Source of the DNA: JTS-AC122 sp050246015 | Lineage (GTDB): Bacteria; Planctomycetota; Phycisphaerae; Phycisphaerales; UBA1924 | Assembly (NCBI GenBank): GCA_050246015.1 | Contig: JBFWWU010000017.1 | Location: forward strand, 22,304 to 86,303 | Reading direction: 5' to 3' | Length of the DNA stretch: 64,000 nt | Shown here: piece after piece, positions 34,598-43,037 of the stretch | Numbering within the stretch: the stretch's first letter is position 1 | Layout of the letters: each line of letters starts with the position of its first letter | Notes under the pieces: model-generated | What the model was told of the DNA's origin: nothing | What the model saw: only the letters and a program-made list of their open reading frames with translations | Databases searched by the model: none | Program-made: the position numbers and the translations under genes

Positions 34598-36178
34598 TCA
34601 TTCACGCCGGCTTCCGCGCCCCTGGTCCCCACGCCCGTCAAACACCACCTTCCCCCCCACCATCACCACCACCGGCTGCGCCGTCGCGTCCAGCGCCTCG
34701 CCGTTCCACACCACCAGGTCCGCTCTTTTGCCCGTCTCAACCGAACCCGTCACATCCGCGATCCCCAGCATCGTCGCCGGCGTCAGCGTGATCGCCCGAA
34801 TCGCCTCTTCACGCGAAACGCCAGATTTCATCGCGTACATCGCCTGCCGCGCCAGCCCGTCTTCCTCCCGCAAGTCCTGCGCGCTCAGCGCGGTCGGTAT
34901 CCCCGCGTCCAGCAGTTCCTTCAATGTCGTCAGCCTTGCTCCATCCGTCTCGCTGCTGCGCTGGCGCGCGCCGCTGGGCGTCATGTACAGCGGGCCGAAG
35001 ATCACCGGCACCTCCGCCGCCTTGAGCTCGTTCAGGCACTTGTACGCCTCCGTTCCCTCCAGGAGCGTAAAACTCAGTTTCTGCTCCCCGGCCAGACGGA
35101 TCGCCGTCAAAATATCCGACTGCTGCCTCGCGTGCACCCGCAGCCTCACCTTCCCGTCCATCAAATCCTTCAACACCGGCAACGCCTCAGCCGGCGGCGT
35201 GTCCGCCCCGCTGGGCGTCTCCCCGCGCGCCCACTCCTGCGTGTCAAACAGCGCCTTGCGGAACACCCACGTCACCCCCATCCGCGTATTCGGCCGCCGT
35301 GTCCGACTCGACACAAACCCCCGAAACGGCGGCGAGTTCCGCGTCCCCACGCTGTACGGGTCCGAGCCCATCGCCGCCTTCACATCCGACTCCAGCGATA
35401 CCACCCGGTCCCGCATCGACCCCGCCGTCCGCACGATCGCGCCGCGCGGCCCGATTACCGCCGACGAATCCGGCGACACGAACACCGTCGTCACCCCCGC
35501 CCGCGCCAGCCGATCAAAGTCCGCTGATCGCAGATTCACCGAATCAATCACCCGCGTGTGCGGCACCACCTCGCTCGACGCCTCCGTCTGCGACCACTCC
35601 TGCGTGTTCACCCCGGAGATCAGGTTCTCCACGTCCTGGTACGTCGGAAAGCCGCAGCACGGGCAGATCTGCCCCGGCTCCAGCGTCTCGTGCATGTTCG
35701 CCAAGGCGCACGGCTCGGCGCCCGAACACGCAAAGCAGTCCTCGTTGCGCCGGTGGTCATGGAACATCAGCGCCAGCGCGCTGGGCCCCTGCGACTGCGG
35801 CGCCTCCCGCGGCGCCTCCCCAATCGAGCCCCGCGCGCCCCTGGTCGATACCAGATCCCGCGCCTCCACCATCGCGTTCGCGTCGATCAGCCCCGGCGTC
35901 ATCGATCCCTTGGGCACATCGACCACCGTCGCCCCATCCGGGATCGGCAACCCCGCTCCAACCGCCGTGATCTTCCCCCCCTCCACCACCACGATCGCCT
36001 TCTCGATCGTCTTCCCGTCCCCCACGTGCAGCACCCCGACCTTGATCGCCGTCACGCTCGGCGTCTTCTCCTGCGCCGACGCCGCCGCTCCCGACAGCGC
36101 CACCACCCCCGCCGTCACCGCCAGCGCTAGCGCCTTTTGCACACTCCGGCCGACCATCAGTTTCACTTCACGGAACAT
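34598..36178 (-). CDS. Exported amidohydrolase-fold protein with Cys-rich insertion (operon gene 3)
   Basis: 526 residues, ATG with AAAGGAG eight bases upstream. Signal peptide to AAASAQE. Strand 1 reads GLIDANAMVE with no His; a later VHARQQSDI keeps one His of the family's H-x-H-like middle motif. Between strand 1 and the barrel core is an insertion with six Cys (DCFACSG..PC, then ICPCCGFPTY; coded about 35650-35745), spaced like a metal-binding knuckle. The end signature is TGSVETGKRADLVVWNGE. It overlaps the upstream gene by 11 bases. In an exported protein the Cys could bind metal or form disulfides. Confidence 0.85.
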   Translation of the reverse strand: MFREVKLMVGRSVQKALALAVTAGVVALSGAAASAQEKTPSVTAIKVGVLHVGDGKTIEKAIVVVEGGKITAVGAGLPIPDGATVVDVPKGSMTPGLIDANAMVEARDLVSTRGARGSIGEAPREAPQSQGPSALALMFHDHRRNEDCFACSGAEPCALANMHETLEPGQICPCCGFPTYQDVENLISGVNTQEWSQTEASSEVVPHTRVIDSVNLRSADFDRLARAGVTTVFVSPDSSAVIGPRGAIVRTAGSMRDRVVSLESDVKAAMGSDPYSVGTRNSPPFRGFVSSRTRRPNTRMGVTWVFRKALFDTQEWARGETPSGADTPPAEALPVLKDLMDGKVRLRVHARQQSDILTAIRLAGEQKLSFTLLEGTEAYKCLNELKAAEVPVIFGPLYMTPSGARQRSSETDGARLTTLKELLDAGIPTALSAQDLREEDGLARQAMYAMKSGVSREEAIRAITLTPATMLGIADVTGSVETGKRADLVVWNGEALDATAQPVVVMVGGKVVFDGRGDQGRGSRRE

Positions 36179-37343
36179 GGTTCGCTCCTTTCGCCGAGTC
36201 GCTCGGCGGGGCTGAATACACACGAGTTCCTTTCACGAATACTCCCAGCACCCGCGCGTCCAACCGCAGCGGATCCCCCGAGAAAATCACCAGGTCCGCG
36301 TCCTTCCCCGCCGTGATCGAACCCACGCGATCGGCCACCCCGGCGACCTTCGCCGCCGTCAGGGTCATCCCCAGCCGTGCCTTCTCGGGCGCCATCCCAT
36401 ATCGCGCCGCCAGCGCCGCTGTCGCCCGCAGTCCGGCTCCCTCGCCAGCGGGCGTGCCCGCGCAGAACGCTACCTCCACACCCTCCTTTGAATACGCCGC
36501 CGCCGCGCTCAGCGTTCGCGCGCTGGATGTAAACGTCAGCGGACCCACGATCGCCATCGCCCCCTCTCCGGCGATGTCCCCCGCAATTTCGACGCCGTCC
36601 CCGTCATGCTGGATCACCGGCGTCACGCCGAACTCCCCAAACGTTCGCTCGGCGCCGTCCACGTCTTCGATCGCCGCGCACTTCACCACCGCGCCCAGTT
36701 TCTTCGAGACCACCCGCGACAGCCGCGTGTCTCCCTTCCCCTCTTTCCCCTCCTTCAGCGCCATTCGCAGCAGGGAAAGCGATCCGGGACGCGACGTCGG
36801 CTCCCGATCCGCGTTCCACACCGCCGGCCCCAGTGAAAACACCATCGGACCATCGGTCCGAAGCGCGTCGATCCGCCCGTCGCTCGAATACGTCCGCACC
36901 GTCGCCGCCGCCCCGCACACGACATTCGTGTCCGCCGGCGTCACCATGACGCTCGTGATCCCCGCGCGAAGCGCGTGGCTCAACTTCCGGTCGCTCGCGT
37001 CGATCGCGTCTATCACGCTCAGTGCCGGATCCACCGGATTCAGCGTCTCGCTCGTATTCCCGTACGCTCCGAGCGACGACCCAACGTCGATCAACCCCGG
37101 CGACAGCACGGCGGAATCGATCCGGACGTACTCCCCTTCCCCGCCCGCCGGCAGTTCGCTCGCCGGCGCCACCCGCTCGATCTTCCCGTTCACGATCACG
37201 ACGCCCATCTTCTCCGCGAGCGTCCCGTCGGGCATCACCATCTTCCCCGCCACGATCGTCGTGCGCTCCTGCGCCATCGCCCCGGCGCACGCCCCCGCCG
37301 CCAGAAGCCCCACCACCGCCGCTCGTACCAGCGAAGTCATCAT
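36168..37343 (-). CDS. Exported amidohydrolase-fold protein, metal site lost (operon gene 2)
   Basis: 391 residues, the shortest in the set. The ATG at 37343 overlaps the stop of gene 1 and has GAAGGAGG upstream; the longer frame would run through gene 1 with Arg/Gly-rich noise. Signal peptide to GAMAQE. Strand 1 reads GLIDVGSSLG and the last-strand region AFCAGTPAGE, so no metal ligands remain at either place, and the middle segment (MAIVGPLTFTS) is also changed. C-terminal signature: RVGSITAGKDADLVIFSGD. Likely a non-catalytic paralogue. Confidence 0.85.
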   Translation of the reverse strand: MMTSLVRAAVVGLLAAGACAGAMAQERTTIVAGKMVMPDGTLAEKMGVVIVNGKIERVAPASELPAGGEGEYVRIDSAVLSPGLIDVGSSLGAYGNTSETLNPVDPALSVIDAIDASDRKLSHALRAGITSVMVTPADTNVVCGAAATVRTYSSDGRIDALRTDGPMVFSLGPAVWNADREPTSRPGSLSLLRMALKEGKEGKGDTRLSRVVSKKLGAVVKCAAIEDVDGAERTFGEFGVTPVIQHDGDGVEIAGDIAGEGAMAIVGPLTFTSSARTLSAAAAYSKEGVEVAFCAGTPAGEGAGLRATAALAARYGMAPEKARLGMTLTAAKVAGVADRVGSITAGKDADLVIFSGDPLRLDARVLGVFVKGTRVYSAPPSDSAKGANHVP

Positions 37344-38962
37344 CGGTCTCCTCCTTCGCCGGCCCCGGCCCCCTCCCGCGCCGCCGCCTCTTCCGCTTGA
37401 TACACCAGTTCGCCCCCGACGTACACCATCGCGACGCGCGATCCAGGGTCCAGCGGGTCGCCCGTCCACACCACCACGTCCGCCGGCATCCCGACTCGCA
37501 GACGCCCGCACGTCTCGCTCACCCCAAGGAAATCCGCCGCGTCCGCCGTGACAAGCCGCAGCGGATCTTTCGCTTCCCGGCCCGCGCCCTGCACCGTTGC
37601 CTGAGCGTTGAGCAGAATGAACCGCGACGCGGCCCCCGAATCCCGCGCGCCGATCGCCCCGCTCCCCACCACCCAGTCAACCCTCGACTCGCTGAGCATC
37701 GCCGGAGCGTCGGCGCGGCGCCGTGCCAACTCGTCGTTCACAAACACGTCGCGACCGATCGCCGGGCCGAGTACGACCGGCGCCTCGGCACGCTTGAGTT
37801 CTCGCCCCACCAGGTAACTCTCCGCCCCCCCATCGATGATGAGCCGAAGGTTGAACTCGCGCGCCAGGTCGATCGCATTCAGAATGTCCTCGCTCCGCTG
37901 CGCCCGCACTCGCACCGGAACCTCACGGTCCAGCGCCTTGAGGATCACTTCCGACCGCGCGTCGCGCGACGGCTCCGCCGGCTTCTTCAGTTCGTCGTTG
38001 CTGTTGCCCCCGCCCGACGGCGCGCTCGGCGGGCTCCCGGCGCCAGGCGCCGGCGGTCCCTCACCGCGCGGACCGCCCCGCGGACCCCGACGCGGCCTCG
38101 GATCCGGCTGCGCCGGGTCCGCTCCAGATCCATCCCACGCCCCCTCACCTTCCGCCACAGTCGTCTTCGGAGTCTCCTCCGGCTTCGGGCCGGGCGCTGG
38201 CTGGTCGTCTTTCTTCTCCTCCGGCTTGGTCGGCTTCGTCCCCCCACCCTCCTTCTCCGCACGCTCCTTCACCTTCTTCTCGTAGTCCGCCAACTCCTCT
38301 TTGTACGTCTCCAGCGCCTCGCGATAGTCCAGCGCTCCCCGCAACTGCTTGCGCACCCGGTCAAACGTCGCCAGCCGCTGGATCGGCCTGTCCCCGGAGC
38401 CCATGTCGATGCACAGCGCCGCTTCTTCGAGCGCCGCCTTCCCCGCCCACGGCCCGTTCCCGGGTTCCAGACGAACCACCGATCCCATCCCCGTGATCCC
38501 CCCGCCCGAGCGCGGCGAGATGTACACCGCCGTCACCCCGTTGCGCACCGCCTCCTTGAATCCCCTCGTGTCGTAGCGGTCAAATGAATCGATCGCTCGG
38601 TTCATCGCGTCCGCCGGCGATACGTTCCCACGCGCGCTCGACACCGTCATCCCCAGCGCCCCATCCACGTCGATCAGGCCCGGCGTGATCGTCCACCCCT
38701 TCGCATCGATCACCCTCGCATTGTCGCCGGCTGGCACCTCTTTGCCAATCTGCCGGATCACGTTCCCCTGCAACACGATCGTGCCCCCCTCGATCGGCTC
38801 GCCCGCCATCGTCACGATCCGCGCATCCCGCAGCACAATCTCAGGCTGACGCCTCCCGAATCCCCCCTGCGCCAGCGCGCTGCCGGTCCCTATGAGGCAT
38901 GCGAACATCAGCGCGCCGGCCCACGCCCCGCGTCGTGCCATCGTTTTCGTCGGTCGGCCCAT
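37340..38962 (-). CDS. Exported amidohydrolase-fold protein with long Pro/Gly-rich insertion (operon gene 1)
   Basis: 540 residues, first gene of the run. The ATG at 38962 has AGAGGG upstream. Signal peptide to GSALAQ. Strand 1 reads GLIDVDGALG (both His replaced), the middle region VRAQRSEDI and LIIDGGAES lacks His, and the last-strand region is GSGAIGARDS. A ~120-residue insertion (about 210-330) goes from Lys/Glu coiled-coil to Pro/Gly/Arg-rich sequence. The signature CGRLRVGMPADVVVWTGD is kept. The promoter should lie in the 284-base gap shared with the divergent transporter; no clear -35/-10 was found. Confidence 0.85.
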   Translation of the reverse strand: MGRPTKTMARRGAWAGALMFACLIGTGSALAQGGFGRRQPEIVLRDARIVTMAGEPIEGGTIVLQGNVIRQIGKEVPAGDNARVIDAKGWTITPGLIDVDGALGMTVSSARGNVSPADAMNRAIDSFDRYDTRGFKEAVRNGVTAVYISPRSGGGITGMGSVVRLEPGNGPWAGKAALEEAALCIDMGSGDRPIQRLATFDRVRKQLRGALDYREALETYKEELADYEKKVKERAEKEGGGTKPTKPEEKKDDQPAPGPKPEETPKTTVAEGEGAWDGSGADPAQPDPRPRRGPRGGPRGEGPPAPGAGSPPSAPSGGGNSNDELKKPAEPSRDARSEVILKALDREVPVRVRAQRSEDILNAIDLAREFNLRLIIDGGAESYLVGRELKRAEAPVVLGPAIGRDVFVNDELARRRADAPAMLSESRVDWVVGSGAIGARDSGAASRFILLNAQATVQGAGREAKDPLRLVTADAADFLGVSETCGRLRVGMPADVVVWTGDPLDPGSRVAMVYVGGELVYQAEEAAAREGAGAGEGGDR

Positions 38963-39246
38963 GGCGATTCAACCCTCTTGCTCGCCCCATCCCGTCGCAT
39001 ACGTCCATCCCTCGCACACGCCACCCCCCATTGCGGGCATGCCGCCCTCCGCGCGAGCCGATCCGGAGTGTACCGCACGCGCGCCACTTCGTGCACCGCT
39101 GACCCATGTGGGAATCCTGCGCAACCACCGCGCGCCGCTTATACCCCAACTCAATGACGCGGTTGCGAACAAAATCCGTCACCGCGCCACCTTCACGAAT
39201 CGGGTATCCTCTTCCCGCGACCTCCTCCAAGAACGGAACACCATTC

Positions 39247-41364
39247 ATGGCGATCTCCCCTCCCGCGTCCTCGCCTCCCACCGCTCCGGGGCCCATCCCC
39301 ACTCCTTCCGGCCACCCCAAGGGGCTCTACCTCCTCTTCGCCGTCGAAATGTGGGAGCGATTCTCCTACTACGGCATGCGCGGTCTGCTGATGCTCTACC
39401 TCATCAGCGTCTTTTCAATCCATCAACTCAAGCCCGGCGTCTACACCAACGTCCTCACTATCACCCAGATCCAGGACGTCGAAGGTCAATCCACACCGAG
39501 CGAACTCGCCACGGAATCCCGTTCCTTCCACATCCTCGTCGGTCAGCCGCCCGGCTCCACGCCCCCCGAGACGACCCCAAGCCCCGGCACACTGCCCCTG
39601 ACCATCCAGCGCCTCTCTCCGGTCCTCGCCCCCGATCCAAACAATCCGGGCTCGCAGACCTTGAAGGAGTGGACCCCGGACAGCAGCGCCGCCAGCGCCG
39701 AGCCCGTCGTCATCCACGCCCAGACCGGCACGAAACTCACCGACGCCCAGTCCACCTTCAAATATCGGATCACCAACCCCACCGACCAGCCGATCAAGAT
39801 CCGCGCCGGCATCCTCCGGTCCGACAACTCACGAACCTACTTCACCGTCAACGATGAACCGGGCGACATCGTCATCGAGGTCAAGCCCGAGTCACGTCTC
39901 ACGCCCGACGACAAGCCCGTCGAACTCACCATCGCCACCAACAACCATGACAGCGGGCGAAACTGGTCCAAGCCCACCGCCGCCGTCCTCTATGGCTGGT
40001 ACACCGGCCTGGCCTACCTCTTCCCCATCCTCGGCGGGATCATCGCCGACAAACTCATCGGCACTCACCGCTCCATGCTCGTCGGCGGCGTCCTCATCGC
40101 CCTCGGGCACATCATCCTCGGCATCTCCGGTTTCGGCGACCTCGCCTACGACCGCCAAGGCATGGCCCTCTTCATCATGGGCCTCGCCGTCATCGTCCTG
40201 GGCACCGGACACTTCAAGCCCTGCGTCTCCGTCATGGTCGGCCAACTCTACCCCGCCGGCGACCCCCGCCGCGACGGCGCCTTCACCATCTTCTACATGG
40301 GTATCAACCTCGGCGCCTTCATCTGCGCCTTCGTCTGCGGCACCCTGGGCGAAAAAGTCGGCTGGCACTACGGGTTCGCCTCCGCCGCCGTCGGAATGAT
40401 CCTCGGCCTCGTCGCCTACATCATCGGCAAACCCGTCCTCCTCAAGGGCATCGGTGACGCCCCCAAGCCCAACCCCGGCGGCGCCAGCATGCTCTTCCTC
40501 GTCGGCTCCATCGTTGTCTCCGCCCTCTTTGCCGGTCTCTACTACATCGGCACCCTCGCCAAACTCGGCGAACTCATGGACTCCATCCAGGCCCGGCCTG
40601 TTGTCGCCTGGTCCATCATCGCCGTCCTCATCGCCGGCATCCTCGCCTGGACCGGCTGGTTCCTCTCCATCAATCGCGCCGAGGACCGCGGGCCCGTCCT
40701 CACCATCTTCATCTTCATGCTCTTCAACGCCTTCTTCTGGATCGCCTTCGAACAGGCCGGCTCCAGTATCAACGTCTTCACCAAGAACAACACCGACCGC
40801 ATGCTCGGCTCCTTCGAGGTCCCCGCCACCTGGTTCCAGTCCGTCAACGCCGGACTCATCTTCATCCTCGCCCCCGTCTTCGCCGTCCTCTGGACCCGCC
40901 TGGGCCGCCGAAAACTCAACCCCAGCCAGCCCGTCAAGATCGCCCTCGGGCTCATCTTCCTCGGCCTCGGCTACCTCTTCATGGTCTGGGCCGGCAAGAT
41001 CGCCGTCGGCGGCGTCGTCAAGGCCAGCATGCTCTTCGTCCTCCTCACCTACTTCTGGCACACCGTCGGCGAACTCTGCCTCTCCCCCACCGGCCTCTCC
41101 TACGTCACCAAGGCCGCACCCGTCAAGTTCGTCTCCCTCCTCATGGGCATCTGGTTCGTTTCCAGTTTCATCGCCAACCTCGGCGGCGGGCTCATCGCCG
41201 CTCAGGTCGAAGCCATCGAAAAAGGAACCCTCAAACTCCCCTGGAACTTCGGCGGCCAAGCCGACTTCTTCTTCCTCTTCGTTGTCACTTCCATCGGCGC
41301 CGGCGTCGTTATCCTCCTCCTCACGCCCCTCCTCAAGCCCATGATGCGAGGCAGGGATGCGTGA
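39247..41364 (+). CDS. POT/PTR-family proton-coupled peptide transporter with large extracytoplasmic insertion
   Basis: 705 residues. POT proteins import di- and tripeptides with protons through 12-14 helices. Signatures: EMWERFSYYGMRG in helix 1 (the E-x-x-E-R-F-x-Y-Y motif), GGIIADKLIG, FKPCVSVMVGQLY and FYMGINLGAF. Usual bacterial members are ~450-520 residues; the extra length is an insertion of about 185 residues between helices 1 and 2 (~57-240), Pro/Thr-rich then beta-rich (FKYRITNPTDQPIKIRAG), resembling an Ig-like fold. It is divergent from the eight-gene amidohydrolase operon, so exported amidohydrolases might supply its peptides. Confidence 0.9.
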   Translation: MAISPPASSPPTAPGPIPTPSGHPKGLYLLFAVEMWERFSYYGMRGLLMLYLISVFSIHQLKPGVYTNVLTITQIQDVEGQSTPSELATESRSFHILVGQPPGSTPPETTPSPGTLPLTIQRLSPVLAPDPNNPGSQTLKEWTPDSSAASAEPVVIHAQTGTKLTDAQSTFKYRITNPTDQPIKIRAGILRSDNSRTYFTVNDEPGDIVIEVKPESRLTPDDKPVELTIATNNHDSGRNWSKPTAAVLYGWYTGLAYLFPILGGIIADKLIGTHRSMLVGGVLIALGHIILGISGFGDLAYDRQGMALFIMGLAVIVLGTGHFKPCVSVMVGQLYPAGDPRRDGAFTIFYMGINLGAFICAFVCGTLGEKVGWHYGFASAAVGMILGLVAYIIGKPVLLKGIGDAPKPNPGGASMLFLVGSIVVSALFAGLYYIGTLAKLGELMDSIQARPVVAWSIIAVLIAGILAWTGWFLSINRAEDRGPVLTIFIFMLFNAFFWIAFEQAGSSINVFTKNNTDRMLGSFEVPATWFQSVNAGLIFILAPVFAVLWTRLGRRKLNPSQPVKIALGLIFLGLGYLFMVWAGKIAVGGVVKASMLFVLLTYFWHTVGELCLSPTGLSYVTKAAPVKFVSLLMGIWFVSSFIANLGGGLIAAQVEAIEKGTLKLPWNFGGQADFFFLFVVTSIGAGVVILLLTPLLKPMMRGRDA

Positions 41365-41402
41365 CATCGCGAAAGCGCCGTCCCGGCCGGTGGCCTTCGT
41401 CC

Positions 41403-41839
41403 TCATATTCGTCGCGGCGGCATACTCGCTTTCACCGGTGTTGTTTGGGATGAGCGCAGCGGCTTCCGCATTCCACCGGGGTGGTACATACTCCCCCGGT
41501 GATGTCTGGGACACATGCACGGCGGCTTCACGTCGGGATCCGCTCGCATCAGCGCATCGATGGTCTTGATCGTGAACGCCGACTCGATATGTCCCGGCCG
41601 CACATACACAATTCCCGCAAGGGGACGCCGGGCGACAATCACGAGCGAGCCAAAATCGGAATCGTGCGTCAACACAACTCGCTGGGCTGAATACGCCGCT
41701 GACAACACGGCATCATCCGTAGTCGCGGCGACACCCGCTTCCTTCGCAGACACGATGTTCCAACCCTGGACCTGAGGTGATCGATCACCACCGGATCAAA
41801 GTTCTCGTCAGCAAGAAAAGTGAAGTCGATGAGTTTCAC
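41403..41839 (-). pseudogene. Frameshifted DUF5615 PIN-like toxin
   Basis: The N-terminal part begins at a GTG (41839) overlapping the antitoxin stop (GTGA) and reads VKLIDFTFLADENFD..DHLRS, the typical DUF5615 start. At about 41766-41772 the frame breaks: the next frame continues WNIVSAKEAGVAATTDDAVL and RVVLTHDSDFGSLV, the rest of the same fold with its acidic T-H-D-x-D-F-G site. One missing base (TCC where TCCC would keep frame) explains it. Intact members are PIN-like nucleases. A sequencing error is possible. The C-terminus runs into an unrelated basic stretch. Confidence 0.75.
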
Positions 41840-42066
41840 CCCGCCAGCCTCTCGTTCAGAAACGTGCTGTTTTTCAGTGAATGGGCGGCAAAGAGCACCG
41901 CTTGCTCGACACCCGCGAGTGTCAGTTGCGGATATCGCTGCACGATCTGGTCGTGTGTCGCTTTGCTGGCGATGAGTTCCAGAATGAACTCCACACTCAG
42001 TCGAGTGCCCTTGATGCACGGCTTTCCACCAAGAACCGCCGGATCCGCGCTGATGCGATCAAACAT
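41836..42066 (-). CDS. DUF433 antitoxin-like protein
   Basis: 76 residues from the ATG at 42066, with GGAG seven bases upstream. The DUF433 pattern is complete: I-x-x-D-P-x-x-x-x-GKPCIKGTRLSVEFIL, then a second helix pair ending LTLAGVEQAVLFAAHSL. These small winged-helix proteins pair with DUF5615 PIN-like toxins and act as antitoxin and repressor. The start of the toxin frame overlaps this stop by four bases, as in intact modules. With the toxin broken, this gene may be a leftover. Confidence 0.85.
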   Translation of the reverse strand: MFDRISADPAVLGGKPCIKGTRLSVEFILELIASKATHDQIVQRYPQLTLAGVEQAVLFAAHSLKNSTFLNERLAG

Positions 42067-42175
42067 GAGGACACTCCACAAAAGTATTTTCCGCAAGGGT
42101 TCGATCAGCGTCCGCCGACGATCGCGAGTCAGTCCGCCGATTGCGGCCAGTGAGCCGTTGCCTTCGCCACTCGCC

Positions 42176-42868
42176 TCACACCCCCAGCGACATCCTCACC
42201 GCCGCCTGCGCCAGGAGCGCGTTCGAGTCGTACAGCGGCAGCGGCGCCGCCTCCTCCGTGAGCAGCAGCCCCGCCTCCGTGTACCCCAGCACCACCCCTT
42301 CGCACCCTCGCTGCCCCAGGTTCAGCAGCACCGCCCGCAGTCGCTCCCGCGATTCCGCCCGCACCACCCCGTGCACCAACTCACGGAAAATAATCGAGTC
42401 GATCGACGCGATATCCGGCTCATCAGGCACAAACAACTGACACCCCCGGATCCCCAGGTGCGTCTGGTACGTTGACCCCAGCGTCACCAGCCGCGTCGCG
42501 ATCAGCCCCACCGCCTTGCGCCCGTCCTTCGCCACCGCCTCCGCGACGACGTCCGTCATCGACAGCCACGGGATCTTTGAACCGTGCTCCGCCAGGTGCA
42601 CCGCGTTCTGCATCAGGTTGTCCGGCGTGATGCAGAACTCCGCCCCAGCCGCCGCCAGCACCTCCGCCGACCGACGCAGCAAGGCACCCACCGTATGCCA
42701 ATCAGACTTGAGCGCCGCCTCCAGGTACTGCTCGAACGGCTCGTTGTGCAGCGTCACGCGCGGGTGCCCGCTGTCCCCCACCAGCCGCGAAGCCGTCCGG
42801 AATATCTCGCGGTAGCACAGCGCCGACCCTTCCGGACTGACCGCGGCGATCCCGATGTGCTTGGGCAA
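42176..42868 (-). CDS. Aspartate/glutamate racemase-family protein with altered active site
   Basis: 230 residues from a TTG at 42868 that has GGAGG five bases upstream; the longer frame adds an Arg-rich stretch. The start KHIGIAAVSPEG, the middle GRKAVGLIATRLV and the end GCEGVVLGYTEAG follow the Asp/Glu racemase family, which uses two Cys. The first catalytic region reads FCITPDNLMQNA rather than ..CNT.H, and the second has Tyr where G-C-T-E is usual. PDN-type members are known, but loss of the second Cys makes racemisation doubtful. It is divergent from hscB with 169 bases between the starts. Confidence 0.8.
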   Translation of the reverse strand: MPKHIGIAAVSPEGSALCYREIFRTASRLVGDSGHPRVTLHNEPFEQYLEAALKSDWHTVGALLRRSAEVLAAAGAEFCITPDNLMQNAVHLAEHGSKIPWLSMTDVVAEAVAKDGRKAVGLIATRLVTLGSTYQTHLGIRGCQLFVPDEPDIASIDSIIFRELVHGVVRAESRERLRAVLLNLGQRGCEGVVLGYTEAGLLLTEEAAPLPLYDSNALLAQAAVRMSLGV

Positions 42869-43037
42869 TGGCGCCTCCAGTTGCGTGCGCGCCGCCGTGC
42901 GATGGGCCCGACGCCGAACCGATGCTCGATATCGTGCCCCACGCAACCCGATGAGTCAACCTCCGACGCCCATTGGGCCTCACACCCCCGCGACGCCGAC
43001 ATGCTCCACCCCCGCGCCCCCGCTCCTATCGTCCCTC

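Noticed and set aside
28633..38587. Very long + strand open frames (up to ~800 codons) opposite the amidohydrolase operon
   Set aside because: They are antisense shadows with Arg/His/Pro- or Ser/Pro-rich composition and no family features; the minus-strand frames have signal peptides, ribosome sites and conserved signatures.
39892..41520. 542-codon acidic frame opposite the POT transporter
   Set aside because: Asp/Glu/Gly-rich mirror of the hydrophobic transporter; typical GC-rich shadow.
41755..41785. Programmed -1 frameshift in the DUF5615 toxin
   Set aside because: No slippery heptamer or downstream fold is evident; a simple one-base loss explains the break better.
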